This document shows positions 22,913 through 32,213 of a stretch of 64,000 nucleotides of DNA, one piece after another. The DNA is taken from positions 1 to 64,000 of the forward strand of contig NZ_OMKA01000001.1 of assembly GCF_900299525.1 (NCBI RefSeq), given 5' to 3'. Made by a program: the position numbers and the translations under genes. The DNA comes from Aquimarina sp. Aq78. Lineage in GTDB: Bacteria > Bacteroidota > Bacteroidia > Flavobacteriales > Flavobacteriaceae. Numbering within the stretch: the stretch's first letter is position 1; each line of letters begins with the position of its first letter. Below the pieces are notes generated by a model. The model was not told the DNA's origin, did not search any database, and was given only the letters and a program-made list of their open reading frames with translations.

Positions 22913-24205
22913 CTATTGTGCATTAAGATAATCAATAGTTAATTGGGACATTACCTTAACTCCTAATACTAATCCACTTTCATCTATGAAGAAATCGGGT
23001 GTATGATGAGAAGCTGCTTGATTGTTTCCAGGTGTTTTTCCGCCTAAAAAGAAATAAAACCCAGGGACTACTTCCTGAAAATATGAAAAATCTTCTCCTC
23101 CTGTGGTTGCTTTTGATAGAATAACATTTTCTTTACCAGCAATGCCTTCAATTGTGGGTAACATCTTTTTTACAAGATCTGGATCATTATAAGTTATAGA
23201 AGTATTATTTTGAAATTCAATAATAGCTTCACCGCCATATGCTTTAGCAATTGCAGGAACCATTTCATTCATACGACGAATAATAAGAGCTCTCATTTTT
23301 GGATCCAAAGTTCGTACTGTACCAATCATTTCGGCACTTTCTGGGATGATATTAAATCGTACACCACTTGTAATTTTACCTACTGTGATTACTGCAGCTT
23401 CATTTACGAGAGGAGATTCTCTACTTATAATAGTTTGTAAACCGTCAATAATCTTGGCCGAAATCAGGATAGGATCTACTCCTGTCCATGGAGCCGAACC
23501 ATGTGTTTGTTTTCCTTTAACAGTAATAACAAATCGTTCTACTGCTGCCATTGTTCCTCCTGGCTTATAACGAATTTTTCCAACTTCTGTTCCCGAATTA
23601 ATGTGTAGGCCAAAGATTGCATCTACATCCGGGTTCTTTAAAACCCCTTCTTTGATCATCAATTTAGCACCACCTTCTTCTCCCGGTGGAGGTCCTTCTT
23701 CTGCCGGTTGAAATATAAATTTAACCGTACCATTTATTTTATCTTTATGTTTTGAAAGGATCTCTGCTACTCCCATTAATATAGAGATATGGGTATCATG
23801 ACCACAAGCATGACTAACACCAACTTCGGTACCTAGAAATGTAGTTTTCACAACAGATTTAAAAGGTATGTCTACTCGTTCGGTTACCGGTAATGCGTCA
23901 ATATCTGCTCTAAGTGCTACAGTTTTACCTTCTTTTTCTCCTTTAAGAAGAGCTACTACACCTGTTTTAGCAACATTCTCGGTAACTTCTAAACCAAGAC
24001 CTTTGAGGTGTTTTGCAATTTTCTTAGCAGTCTCAAATTCTTGATTGGAAAGCTCAGGATTTTGATGGAAATCTCGCCTCCATTCAATTACTTTGGATTC
24101 TATTTTTTCTGCAGAAGTATTAATGTCGGGGTCAATTTGTTGTGCCTGTATCGAACAAAAGACCATTAAGAAAATAAATAGAAAAGATGATGGTTGTGTT
24201 TTCAT
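22913..24205 (-). CDS. M20D-family amidohydrolase, exported
   Basis: A 430-residue enzyme with a signal peptide (MKTQPSSFLFIFLMVFCSIQAQ). The M20D metal sites are seen in ACGHDTHISILMG, PAEEGPPPGEEGGA, and GGEDFSYFQEVVPGFYFFLG, with the dimerisation domain between (KGKQTHGSAPWTGVDPILIS). The family includes aminoacylases, N-acetyl-diaminopimelate deacetylases and IAA-amino acid hydrolases. It should act in the periplasm on N-acyl amino acids or peptides. It is followed by the FMN protein 10 bp away. A DsrE-like gene lies 109 bp upstream on the same strand. Confidence 0.93.
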   Translation of the reverse strand: MKTQPSSFLFIFLMVFCSIQAQQIDPDINTSAEKIESKVIEWRRDFHQNPELSNQEFETAKKIAKHLKGLGLEVTENVAKTGVVALLKGEKEGKTVALRADIDALPVTERVDIPFKSVVKTTFLGTEVGVSHACGHDTHISILMGVAEILSKHKDKINGTVKFIFQPAEEGPPPGEEGGAKLMIKEGVLKNPDVDAIFGLHINSGTEVGKIRYKPGGTMAAVERFVITVKGKQTHGSAPWTGVDPILISAKIIDGLQTIISRESPLVNEAAVITVGKITSGVRFNIIPESAEMIGTVRTLDPKMRALIIRRMNEMVPAIAKAYGGEAIIEFQNNTSITYNDPDLVKKMLPTIEGIAGKENVILSKATTGGEDFSYFQEVVPGFYFFLGGKTPGNNQAASHHTPDFFIDESGLVLGVKVMSQLTIDYLNAQ

Positions 24206-24314
24206 GCGCTTGTTTTAATGTTTAAAGAGAACCACAGGTAATCTAAGATGATAAAAATAATCATGTTGTGATATGCACAATGAGAGGATTATAATCATAT
24301 TAGTTTCATTAAGT

Positions 24315-24854
24315 TTAAAAATTAATAAGTCTGTAGTTTTCGTTTTGTAATTGTACCAATGCGGTCATTGCAGATAATGCAATCTGTATTTCGGGAAGTG
24401 TATCTTCTTTAGAAATATCTCGATGTGCGGCGGTTTGCCCACACAAAATAAACTGCACTCCTTTTTTTGCTAAAGCGGAAAGAAGTGGGGCATTAGGGTT
24501 GTCAATATTGTATTTGGCTTTGTAATTTGCATTATTTAGAATATCATTTGCTGCCGAACCATGAATGACTAATGCTACTTTTAACTTTTCTACTGGTACT
24601 CCAGCATCAGCATGCATATTAAGATATCTTGCAGCGGTATTAAAAAGAGGATTTACTTTTGAACTATCTTTAAACGTTCTTCCTACATCAAATACAGCTT
24701 TTAAATCATGCTGTGTTTTAGTCTTAAAACCTGGGTCACTAACTGTATATGTTTTACCATATTCAGTTATTATTTTACCTTCGTTAGATTTTTGTTGAGA
24801 AAAAATAAAAAAAGGAAGTAAAATAAAAATATAGAATGCTATTGTGTTTTTCAA
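24315..24854 (-). CDS. DsrE-family periplasmic protein
   Basis: A 179-residue protein with a signal peptide (MKNTIAFYIFILLPFFIFSQ). The DsrE/F fold is suggested by LKVALVIHGSAANDILNN and GVQFILCGQTAAHRDISKED, with Cys at about residue 137 in the place of the family's catalytic Cys. Such exported DsrE proteins are common in Bacteroidetes and are thought to take part in sulfur or redox chemistry. The substrate is unknown. It sits alone upstream of the M20 hydrolase. Confidence 0.8.
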   Translation of the reverse strand: MKNTIAFYIFILLPFFIFSQQKSNEGKIITEYGKTYTVSDPGFKTKTQHDLKAVFDVGRTFKDSSKVNPLFNTAARYLNMHADAGVPVEKLKVALVIHGSAANDILNNANYKAKYNIDNPNAPLLSALAKKGVQFILCGQTAAHRDISKEDTLPEIQIALSAMTALVQLQNENYRLINF

Positions 24855-24930
24855 GCTGTAATTTTTGGTTTCTAAAGATATTCAAAAATCTATTAATTGA
24901 AAGTTAAAATGCTATTTTGATTTTTATCTA

Positions 24931-24971
24931 CAAAAAAAGCATACCTCCTAAATTAAAGAAGATATGCTTTT
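24931..24971 (-). terminator. Terminator of the T9SS metalloprotease gene
   Basis: AAAAGCATA at 24935-24943 pairs with TATGCTTTT at 24963-24971, with a 19-nt loop. On the minus strand a T-run follows (A-run 24932-24938). It lies 19 bp past the metalloprotease stop. Confidence 0.75.
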
Positions 24972-24990
24972 GATATTTTTATTTACTAGC

Positions 24991-27366
24991 TTATTGTCTT
25001 ACAAACTTACCAAGAGGTTTGTTATTGATTAAGATGATATATAACCCATGTGAAAGTTCTGATATATCCATCTCAGGGGTTGGTGCAGCATCAATTAATA
25101 CTTGCCCCTGTATGTTAACGATTCTTACAGAATAATCAGTTGTTGTTATACCATCTATATGTAATATTTCATCGTCATTAATCGGGTTAGGATAGTAAGT
25201 AAACGTTTTGTTCTCTTGACCCAAATTAAGTAATGATTGATCAACATCGAATGTTTTAGAAGTTATACTACATCCAGCTTCATTAAATACTTTTATACTA
25301 TATTCACCTACTTCTGTAGGTAAATATACAGCCTGGGTAGCATCACCAATAGATTCATCTTTATAATACCATTGATAAGAAGAAAATTGAGATGGCACAA
25401 ATAGCATATGATTTTGGTTTACAGCTATTACTGGTGCTTCTGGATTCTCTGATACAATTGCTTTTACGGCTGTTCTAGTTGTCGTTGTACAATTACCAAT
25501 AGCACCTTCTATATAATAAGTTTGAGTAGCATCGAGTATTGGGGTTTCGTATGATAATCCAGATGCGATACTGGTGCCTCCGGTTGAGGTAGTATACCAT
25601 TTGTATTCGCTATTTCCTGATACGGTTATAGTTACAGATTCTCCTACACAAACATTTTGGTTTGTAGTGGTAGGAAGATTAGGAAGGTTTATCGATATAA
25701 AACCTGATTTTTCTTTGGTGTTATCTCCAGAATCATTAGTTGTTGTTAATGATACGGTATAGTCTCCACTAGTTGCATACGTATGTGTTGGATTTTGTTC
25801 TGTAGAAGTTTGACCATCTCCAAAATTCCATAAATAAGAACTTATTCTATTGGTAGAAGTACTTTGAAACTCTACTACCGAACAGTTTGTAGTTGCTTTA
25901 AAATCTGATAATGGAGGTTGTTTATCATCTCCTGGTATATAACTACCTGATATAGAATAATTACCTAAAGATGAGTAATCAGAATATCCATTGGCTAATG
26001 TTCCTTCACCTACACCGTCAATCTCAATATAATAAATTCCTTCTGTAAGGTTTTGATTGATCGATGCGGTAAGTCCGTTTGGATCAGAAAGTGCTACTTC
26101 CTGGCCAAGTTCATTTAGAATTCTTATTTGGATGTTTAAATTAGGATAATCGGGATCAGGATTAAAAGATAGAGATACATTTCCGGTTTCTACGGCAAAA
26201 GAGAAAACATCTTTATCATCTCTGGTACTTATTAATCCAAAGTTTTGATCAGCACTTACCACTCCAGAAGGAGCTACTTTAATTGCAGTAGCTTCATTAA
26301 ATACATTGCCATGGTCATCATTTTGAAAACCAACACCATTTCTATTACCAGAAATAATTGCAATATCATCTTGTGTATTTGTTGCATCAGGATATTCTCC
26401 GCTACTCCAATGCCCTAATGTTTTATTGGCACTCCATCCCATAATTGGGCTCCATTCTCCGTGTCCTGAGTAGTATGTTGTACCTGGTTTTCCATCATGT
26501 GATAATCCCAAAGTGTGACCAACTTCATGAGATCCTGTTTCACCAGCAGATCTCGTTCCTAGATTATATACCCAACAAGGGTTATTGCTATTCGACGAAA
26601 ACGAATTTAAATAAGCAACTCCTCCAGAATCTGGGGCAGCATCTTTTGTGGTCGTAAAAATGCACATCATTCTACGATTTTTAGGAGCTGCATCAAAAAG
26701 ATCTCTTCGGGTAGTAACGTTTAGATTAAATGGGCGAAAATCTTCGGCCATGATTTTCCATACTTTGATTATTTTTTCATCAGAAAAATTAGGAGATTGT
26801 GCATTAATTGTAGCACCACTAAGCCAACTCGTATTAGAAACTAATTCTCCATCAAAGTCAAGATAAATAATACCCGGTGCTCCCGGAAGACTTTCTAATT
26901 GCGGTGCTGCTTTTGAAAATGAGGTTCCGGCATCTATGTCTTTTGTATTTGCTTTTTCAAAATCTACACAAAGAACTGTATTAATATCCGTTTCTTTCAC
27001 GAATACCTGACCATTGGATTTAGAATATAAAGTATATGCTTTTTTTATATCATGAAGTATAATATTTCCTTCTAATGAATTATTAGTTTTGACAAAAGTG
27101 AATGACGATAATTGGTGATCATTAACAGTTCCAATTAAGGTAAGATCCTGATCGGTTTGATTTTGTACATTTAGTTTAAAAGAAAAAGCCTGGTTATTAG
27201 CAATTTTGATTGCTGAAGGCTTACTTTTTTTGGGGCTAATCAGATCATTTATAAAATTTTGTTGATTATCTGATATCAAATATGATTTTTCAGATTGAGC
27301 GTAAGTACTATATCCTCCTATTATCATGATAATAAGAAGAAAATACTGTACTGATTTTCTTTTCAT
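24991..27366 (-). CDS. T9SS-secreted metzincin-like metalloprotease with PKD domain
   Basis: A 791-residue exoprotein. The ATG at 27366 gives a good signal peptide (MKRKSVQYFLLIIMIIGGYS). The zinc site HEVGHTLGLSHDG (about 280-292) followed by PIMGWS resembles metzincin proteases (HExxHxxGxxH and Met-turn). C-terminal to it are a pre-peptidase/PPC-like region (about 365-495, ISTRDDKDVFSFAVETGNVS), a PKD domain (SYLWNFGDGQTSTEQNPTHT), an Ig-like region and a type A T9SS sorting domain (YYPNPINDDEILHIDG to GLYIILINNKPLG). It should digest extracellular or cell-surface proteins. A clear terminator follows. Confidence 0.9.
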   Translation of the reverse strand: MKRKSVQYFLLIIMIIGGYSTYAQSEKSYLISDNQQNFINDLISPKKSKPSAIKIANNQAFSFKLNVQNQTDQDLTLIGTVNDHQLSSFTFVKTNNSLEGNIILHDIKKAYTLYSKSNGQVFVKETDINTVLCVDFEKANTKDIDAGTSFSKAAPQLESLPGAPGIIYLDFDGELVSNTSWLSGATINAQSPNFSDEKIIKVWKIMAEDFRPFNLNVTTRRDLFDAAPKNRRMMCIFTTTKDAAPDSGGVAYLNSFSSNSNNPCWVYNLGTRSAGETGSHEVGHTLGLSHDGKPGTTYYSGHGEWSPIMGWSANKTLGHWSSGEYPDATNTQDDIAIISGNRNGVGFQNDDHGNVFNEATAIKVAPSGVVSADQNFGLISTRDDKDVFSFAVETGNVSLSFNPDPDYPNLNIQIRILNELGQEVALSDPNGLTASINQNLTEGIYYIEIDGVGEGTLANGYSDYSSLGNYSISGSYIPGDDKQPPLSDFKATTNCSVVEFQSTSTNRISSYLWNFGDGQTSTEQNPTHTYATSGDYTVSLTTTNDSGDNTKEKSGFISINLPNLPTTTNQNVCVGESVTITVSGNSEYKWYTTSTGGTSIASGLSYETPILDATQTYYIEGAIGNCTTTTRTAVKAIVSENPEAPVIAVNQNHMLFVPSQFSSYQWYYKDESIGDATQAVYLPTEVGEYSIKVFNEAGCSITSKTFDVDQSLLNLGQENKTFTYYPNPINDDEILHIDGITTTDYSVRIVNIQGQVLIDAAPTPEMDISELSHGLYIILINNKPLGKFVRQ

Positions 27367-27635
27367 GTTGAGTTTGATTATTTGGTAATTATTTCGACTG
27401 CAATTTTTACTACAACTAAATATTCCTAGTTTTAGTATAAAAAATCTAATATAGATCAAAATATTAATATCGAAGACTATATAGTGCCTTTCTATTTAAG
27501 AAAAACAAAAACAGTACATACATATTTCTATATTCAAAATACGTATATACCATTTTCGGAATCTAAATTTAGAACACTAAAAAATTAACTATATGTCTAG
27601 ATTTAGAAATAGTAGCGTCTATACATAATACATAA

Positions 27636-27923
27636 TTATGAAATGCTTATGATTCTTTCTAGCGGAATGATTGTAGATTGTTTTAAAATAACCTCTTTAT
27701 CGGTTATTCCCCATATGGTAGTTTCCACTCTTTTCAAACCTTTATCGTCTACAAAAACGATTCTTACTTTATGATGTTCTAGATTTCCTAAAGAGAGTGC
27801 TCTTTGTAATTCTAAAAATCGATCAATTTGATCTTTTCTTTTGTTTAAAACATCTTCTTTAGGGAATTTTAAAAATTTAATTTGCTCTTTTTGTACCATT
27901 TGTACATTCATGTTTGGGGCCAT
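27636..27923 (-). CDS. Conserved Bacteroidetes small protein
   Basis: A 95-residue protein with an N-terminal helical part (EDVLNKRKDQIDRFLELQRA, SLGNLEHHKVRIVF) and a beta-rich C-terminal half (VDDKGLKRVETTIWGITDKE, VILKQSTIIPLERIISI), which looks like a small SH3- or Sm-like barrel. No signal peptide or membrane segment is visible. The pattern VETTIWxxTxKxVxLKxxxxIPxxRI is widespread in Bacteroidetes, but I know of no function. It is flanked by long intergenic regions and divergent from the helicase gene. Confidence 0.7.
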   Translation of the reverse strand: MAPNMNVQMVQKEQIKFLKFPKEDVLNKRKDQIDRFLELQRALSLGNLEHHKVRIVFVDDKGLKRVETTIWGITDKEVILKQSTIIPLERIISIS

Positions 27924-28229
27924 AAGTGCTGAGTTTGGTTGAATTTTTATTTTAATAAAAACTAGTGTTTACTTTTCGTTTCTGCTAAATATAGTACATT
28001 TTATCCTAAAAAAATGCATTTAATCTATATTTTTTATTAAAAAGATATCAACTTGTAAGAATTTTTGTTGTTAATAATTCTGGTTTGAAAAGCATTAATT
28101 TTATTTACAGTTTACCAGTAATGGATAATGTGTATAACATTATATATCGCTGTTAGTCATACGATATCTAGTAAATTTTATTTTTTTATTTACGGTTTGA
28201 TTACTAGTTATTTATGAGACAATTGATCA
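27924..28229. other. Gene-free divergent promoter region with short inverted repeats
   Basis: No gene is visible. It holds two small inverted repeats, ATAATGT/ACATTAT at 28125-28143 and CTAGTAA/TTACTAG at 28168-28207, that might be operators. No tRNA-like fold was seen. Confidence 0.4.
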
Positions 28230-28352
28230 ATGTTAAAAAAATATTGGTGTTTGCTAAAAGTTATTGACTATGATTTGTTTACAAAAAACATAAAGTACGT
28301 TTTCATAACCGTAGTTCTTTCCTTAAATTTCGACCTTAAATATAATGTTACT

Positions 28353-30680
28353 TTGGAAGAATATTTAGCAGAACTAAATGATGCACAACGAGCGCCTGTA
28401 CTTCAAATAGATGGGCCCATGATTGTTATTGCGGGTGCTGGCTCGGGTAAAACAAGAGTACTTACGTATCGTATTGCTTATTTGATGCATAAGGGTGTAG
28501 ATTCATTTAATATACTATCCTTAACATTTACCAATAAAGCGGCCCGTGAAATGAAAAAGCGTATCGCAAGTATTGTTGGACCTAGCGAAGCAAAAAACCT
28601 TTGGATGGGTACATTTCACTCAATATTTGCTAAAATATTGAGATTTGAAGCTGATAAATTAGGTTACCCATCTAATTTTACAATTTATGACACTCAGGAT
28701 TCTCAACGATTGATAGCTTCTATAATCAAAGAGATGGGACTCGATAAGGATATCTATAAATACAAACAGGTGTATTCTCGTATTTCCTCTTATAAAAATA
28801 GCCTGATCACCGTAAAAGCATATTTTCAGAATGCAGAACTGGTAGAAGCAGATGCCATGGCAAAGCGCCCTAGAATGGGGGAGATTTATCAACACTATGT
28901 TGATCGTTGTTTTAAGGCTGGTGCGATGGATTTTGATGACCTTTTATTAAAAACGAATGAGTTACTAAACCGTTTTCCTGAAGTACTTGCTAAATATCAA
29001 AACCGATTTAGATACATCTTGGTAGATGAGTATCAGGATACCAATCATTCTCAATACCTTATTGTACGAGCATTATCTGATAAATTTCAGAATATTTGTG
29101 TGGTAGGAGATGATGCACAGAGTATTTATGCTTTCCGTGGAGCAAATATTAATAATATTCTTAATTTCCAAAGAGATTATGATAATGTACAGCAATATCG
29201 ATTAGAGCAAAATTATAGATCTACCAAAAATATTGTAGAAGCTGCAAACTCTATTATAGATAAGAATAAAACCAAACTAGATAAAGTAGTTTGGACTGCA
29301 AATGATGATGGACCTAAGATAATTGTAAATCGATTATTAACAGATGGAGATGAAGGTCGATATGTTGCGAGTTCTATTTTTGAAAATCAGATGCAGCATC
29401 AACTGGGGAATGGAAATTTTGCAGTGTTGTATAGAACTAATGCACAATCCAGAGCTATTGAAGATGCATTACGCAAACGAGATATAAAATATAGAATATA
29501 TGGCGGGCTTTCCTTTTACCAAAGAAAGGAAATTAAAGATGTATTAGCATATTTGAGGTTAGTGATTAATCCTAAAGATGAGGAGGCTTTAAAACGAGTA
29601 ATAAATTATCCAGCCAGGGGAATTGGAGCAACAACTGTAGATAAACTGATAGTTGCAGCAAATCACTACGATCGTTCTATTTTTGAAGTGATTGAAAATC
29701 TGGATCGTATTAATTTAAAGATTAATAGTGGTACTAAAACTCGACTAGAAAACTTTATAACGATGATCAAAAGTTTTCAAATCACTAATGAGACTTCTGA
29801 TGCATTCGTGTTAGCCGAAATAGTTGCTAAAAAAACAGGATTATTACAAGAACTTAAAAAAGATGGTACTCCAGAAGGTATTGCCAGAATCGAAAATATT
29901 GAGGAACTACTTAATGGTATACGTGATTTTGTAGAAGGACAGAAAGAAGTAGCAGATGTAAGAGGATCATTAGCAGAATTTCTGGAAGATGTCGCTTTGG
30001 CTACAGATTTGGATCAGGATACTGGAGATGATGATAGAGTAGCATTGATGACTATTCATTTGGCTAAAGGATTAGAATTTCCGTATGTATATATAGTAGG
30101 AATGGAAGAAGATCTTTTTCCATCAGGAATGAGTATGAATACCCGAAGTGAACTCGAGGAAGAACGACGTCTGTTTTATGTAGCATTAACACGTGCAGAA
30201 AAACAAGCGTACCTTACATATACACAATCCCGATATCGATGGGGTAAATTGGTAGACGCCGAACCTAGTCGATTTATTGAAGAAATAGATGAGCAATTTT
30301 TAGAATATTTAACACCAATAGAAAGTTATCGGTACAAACCATTAATTGATTCTGATATTTTTGGAGAAGTTGATAAAAGTAAGCTACGACTTAAAAAACC
30401 GGTTTCTGGAGCACCACCATTAGCACATAAACCTACCGAAGAACAGCTACGTAAACTAAGAAAACTTAGGCCTACATCTAATGATACGGCTGATGCATCT
30501 AATACAAATCTCTTTGATGAAGATCTTATACCAGGAACAATAGTTGAACATATGCGATTTGGTAGAGGAAAAATCATTAAAATTGATGGAGTCGGACAAG
30601 ATAGGAAAGCCGAAATTCATTTTGAAAAAGGAGGAATAAAGAAGTTATTACTTCGCTTTGCAAAATTGAAGGTTTTATAA
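28353..30680 (+). CDS. UvrD/PcrA-type ATP-dependent DNA helicase
   Basis: A superfamily 1A helicase of 775 residues if it starts at TTG 28353 (TTG-GAA-GAA, giving MEEYLAELNDAQRAPVLQID). An upstream ATG at 28230 would add 41 residues of non-conserved, hydrophobic sequence, so the TTG start is preferred, though not proven. Motifs: Q-motif LNDAQRAPV, Walker A GAGSGKTR, YILVDEYQDTNHSQ (II), VGDDAQSIYAFRGA (III), LEQNYRST (IV), MTIHLAKGLEFPYVYIVGME (V) and LFYVALTRAEKQAYLT (VI). The C-terminal FGRGKIIKIDG is the PcrA/UvrD tudor-like tail. It unwinds DNA in repair and replication. Confidence 0.93.
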   Translation: MEEYLAELNDAQRAPVLQIDGPMIVIAGAGSGKTRVLTYRIAYLMHKGVDSFNILSLTFTNKAAREMKKRIASIVGPSEAKNLWMGTFHSIFAKILRFEADKLGYPSNFTIYDTQDSQRLIASIIKEMGLDKDIYKYKQVYSRISSYKNSLITVKAYFQNAELVEADAMAKRPRMGEIYQHYVDRCFKAGAMDFDDLLLKTNELLNRFPEVLAKYQNRFRYILVDEYQDTNHSQYLIVRALSDKFQNICVVGDDAQSIYAFRGANINNILNFQRDYDNVQQYRLEQNYRSTKNIVEAANSIIDKNKTKLDKVVWTANDDGPKIIVNRLLTDGDEGRYVASSIFENQMQHQLGNGNFAVLYRTNAQSRAIEDALRKRDIKYRIYGGLSFYQRKEIKDVLAYLRLVINPKDEEALKRVINYPARGIGATTVDKLIVAANHYDRSIFEVIENLDRINLKINSGTKTRLENFITMIKSFQITNETSDAFVLAEIVAKKTGLLQELKKDGTPEGIARIENIEELLNGIRDFVEGQKEVADVRGSLAEFLEDVALATDLDQDTGDDDRVALMTIHLAKGLEFPYVYIVGMEEDLFPSGMSMNTRSELEEERRLFYVALTRAEKQAYLTYTQSRYRWGKLVDAEPSRFIEEIDEQFLEYLTPIESYRYKPLIDSDIFGEVDKSKLRLKKPVSGAPPLAHKPTEEQLRKLRKLRPTSNDTADASNTNLFDEDLIPGTIVEHMRFGRGKIIKIDGVGQDRKAEIHFEKGGIKKLLLRFAKLKVL

Positions 30681-30685
30681 TATAT

Positions 30686-30717
30686 AGCTAATCGCTTAGG
30701 TTAGGGATTAGCTTTTT
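30686..30717 (+). terminator. Terminator of the helicase gene
   Basis: AGCTAATC at 30686-30693 pairs with GATTAGCT at 30706-30713, followed by TTTTT. It lies directly after the helicase stop codon. Confidence 0.75.
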
Positions 30718-30757
30718 ATACTGTATTTTACATTATCTTTATTTATAATCATTTTAT

Positions 30758-31378
30758 ATGGCAGAGTTCATAAAATTATATAATGAAAACCCAAACCCAC
30801 GTGAAATACAACGAGTAGTTAATTGTTTACGTAGCGGAGGATTGGTTATTTACCCTACAGATACAGTATATGGATTGGGGTGTGATATTACAAATAACAG
30901 AGCTCTGGAACGGATTGCACAGATCAAAGGTGTAAAACTGGCAAAAGCTAACTTTTCATTTATCTGTAAAGACTTAAGTAATCTTTCTGATTATGTAAAA
31001 CAAATTGATAATGCAACATTTAAATTATTAAAAAGAACACTTCCGGGACCATACACCTTTATTCTTCCGGGAAGTAATAATTTACCTACCGTTTTTAAAA
31101 AAAGGAAAACTGTAGGTATTCGTGTTCCTGATAATAATATTTGTACAGCTATCGTAGAAGAATTAGGTAATCCTATTGTATCCACTTCTATCTATGATGA
31201 AGATGAAGTCATAGAGTATACCACAGATCCAGAATTGATATTAGAAAAATGGGATAACCTGGTTGATATGGTGATCGATGGTGGATATGGTGATAATATG
31301 CCATCTACTGTAATTGACCTAACCAGTGGCGAACCAATATTACTTAGAGAAGGTAAAGGAAGTATAGATATTATCTAG
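30758..31378 (+). CDS. YrdC/Sua5-family L-threonylcarbamoyladenylate synthase
   Basis: A 206-residue protein with the YrdC-like fold: LVIYPTDTVYGLGCDITN (substrate site), RIAQIKGVKLAKANFSFICK, LPGPYTFILPGS and TVGIRVPDNNICTAIVEELG, SGEPILLREGKG at the end. The family makes threonylcarbamoyl-AMP, the first step of the t6A37 tRNA modification. The KR-K-P-x-S signature around 'KGVKLAKANFS' is altered from the usual KxRP, which is more typical of the YciO branch, whose role is less certain. A lone gene after the helicase terminator. Confidence 0.85.
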   Translation: MAEFIKLYNENPNPREIQRVVNCLRSGGLVIYPTDTVYGLGCDITNNRALERIAQIKGVKLAKANFSFICKDLSNLSDYVKQIDNATFKLLKRTLPGPYTFILPGSNNLPTVFKKRKTVGIRVPDNNICTAIVEELGNPIVSTSIYDEDEVIEYTTDPELILEKWDNLVDMVIDGGYGDNMPSTVIDLTSGEPILLREGKGSIDII

Positions 31379-31405
31379 CTTAGATATAAACCATAAATGC
31401 TTTTT

Positions 31406-32128
31406 TTATGATCGTTGCTTTCTTGCACCAGTATGATCTAATCCCTGACTTCTTTCTAATTTTATCATCTCTTTGGGTCTAAAATTTAATATTAAAGCTC
31501 TTCGTTGACTATTTGTAGTGTTTCCTCTACTATAATGTAGTGTAAAGCCATCATGAAAAGTACATTCGCCAATATGTAAAGGAACAGGGATTGCATTAGT
31601 GGTGTCAACATCACAGTATAAAGCTCCTCCATTTGGTAAATTGGTATGTTCTAATATTTGTTGATCTGTTACCGGGAGAAACCACATACAACCATTGTTC
31701 TCGTATACATTATCCAAAGCTATCCAGCAACTTACAGCTCTTTTATCTGGTAAATTTATCCAATAAGCAGCATCTTGATGCCATGGAGTAGGAGTATTGG
31801 TATGAGGCGCTTTATTAATAAGCATGTCAAAATCTAATTCCATATCATCTCCCAGCAATTTTTTTGCATAGTGTAATGCTTTTTTATAGGCAATATGATT
31901 TAACATTTTTGGTTTTACCAAACTTGGCCTCATGATTTGAGTGATCCGCTCAATTGGTTTAGTATCATTCTCCAACCCTGCTAAATCACTTCTTAAATGA
32001 GTTGTTTTTTCTTTATCGTTCAATAAACTATTGTAGATTGCTAATAATTCTCCGGCTTCAGTACTATCAAAAAGCTGATCTATTTTGGTATACCCATTCG
32101 TTAAAAACTCATTTTTTATAGTGTTCAT
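31406..32128 (-). CDS. Phytanoyl-CoA dioxygenase family protein
   Basis: A 240-residue Fe(II)/2-oxoglutarate oxygenase. The ATG at 32128 (MNTIKNEFLTNGYTKIDQLF) matches the family start better than an upstream ATG at 32167. The iron ligands are visible: HxD in TPWHQDAAYWIN and the distal His in TFHDGFTLHYSRGNTT, with the Arg in RRALILNFRP that binds 2-oxoglutarate. Members hydroxylate lipids, amino acids or natural products. It is divergent from an AraC regulator whose promoter is in the shared gap, and two genes from LodA/LodB, so it may be in the same regulon. The substrate is unknown. Confidence 0.85.
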   Translation of the reverse strand: MNTIKNEFLTNGYTKIDQLFDSTEAGELLAIYNSLLNDKEKTTHLRSDLAGLENDTKPIERITQIMRPSLVKPKMLNHIAYKKALHYAKKLLGDDMELDFDMLINKAPHTNTPTPWHQDAAYWINLPDKRAVSCWIALDNVYENNGCMWFLPVTDQQILEHTNLPNGGALYCDVDTTNAIPVPLHIGECTFHDGFTLHYSRGNTTNSQRRALILNFRPKEMIKLERSQGLDHTGARKQRS

Positions 32129-32181
32129 CTTTATGGTATTGATTTTATCCAAAGATGAATAAATCATTTAAATAAATCTTC

Positions 32182-32189
32182 TAAATTTG
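32182..32189 (+). promoter_or_regulatory. Bacteroidetes -7 promoter element of the AraC gene
   Basis: TAAATTTG matches the consensus TAnnTTTG exactly and lies 25 bp upstream of the ATG at 32214. A -33 TTG is not clear. The element also shows that any start upstream of 32214 is unlikely. Confidence 0.45.
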
Positions 32190-32213
32190 TACTACCTTAC
32201 TTTTTTATACAAA

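Noticed and set aside
28230..28352. 41-residue N-terminal extension of the UvrD/PcrA helicase
   Set aside because: It is hydrophobic and unlike the family, while the helicase homology starts right at the TTG codon at 28353. The extension was left out, though an upstream start cannot be fully excluded.
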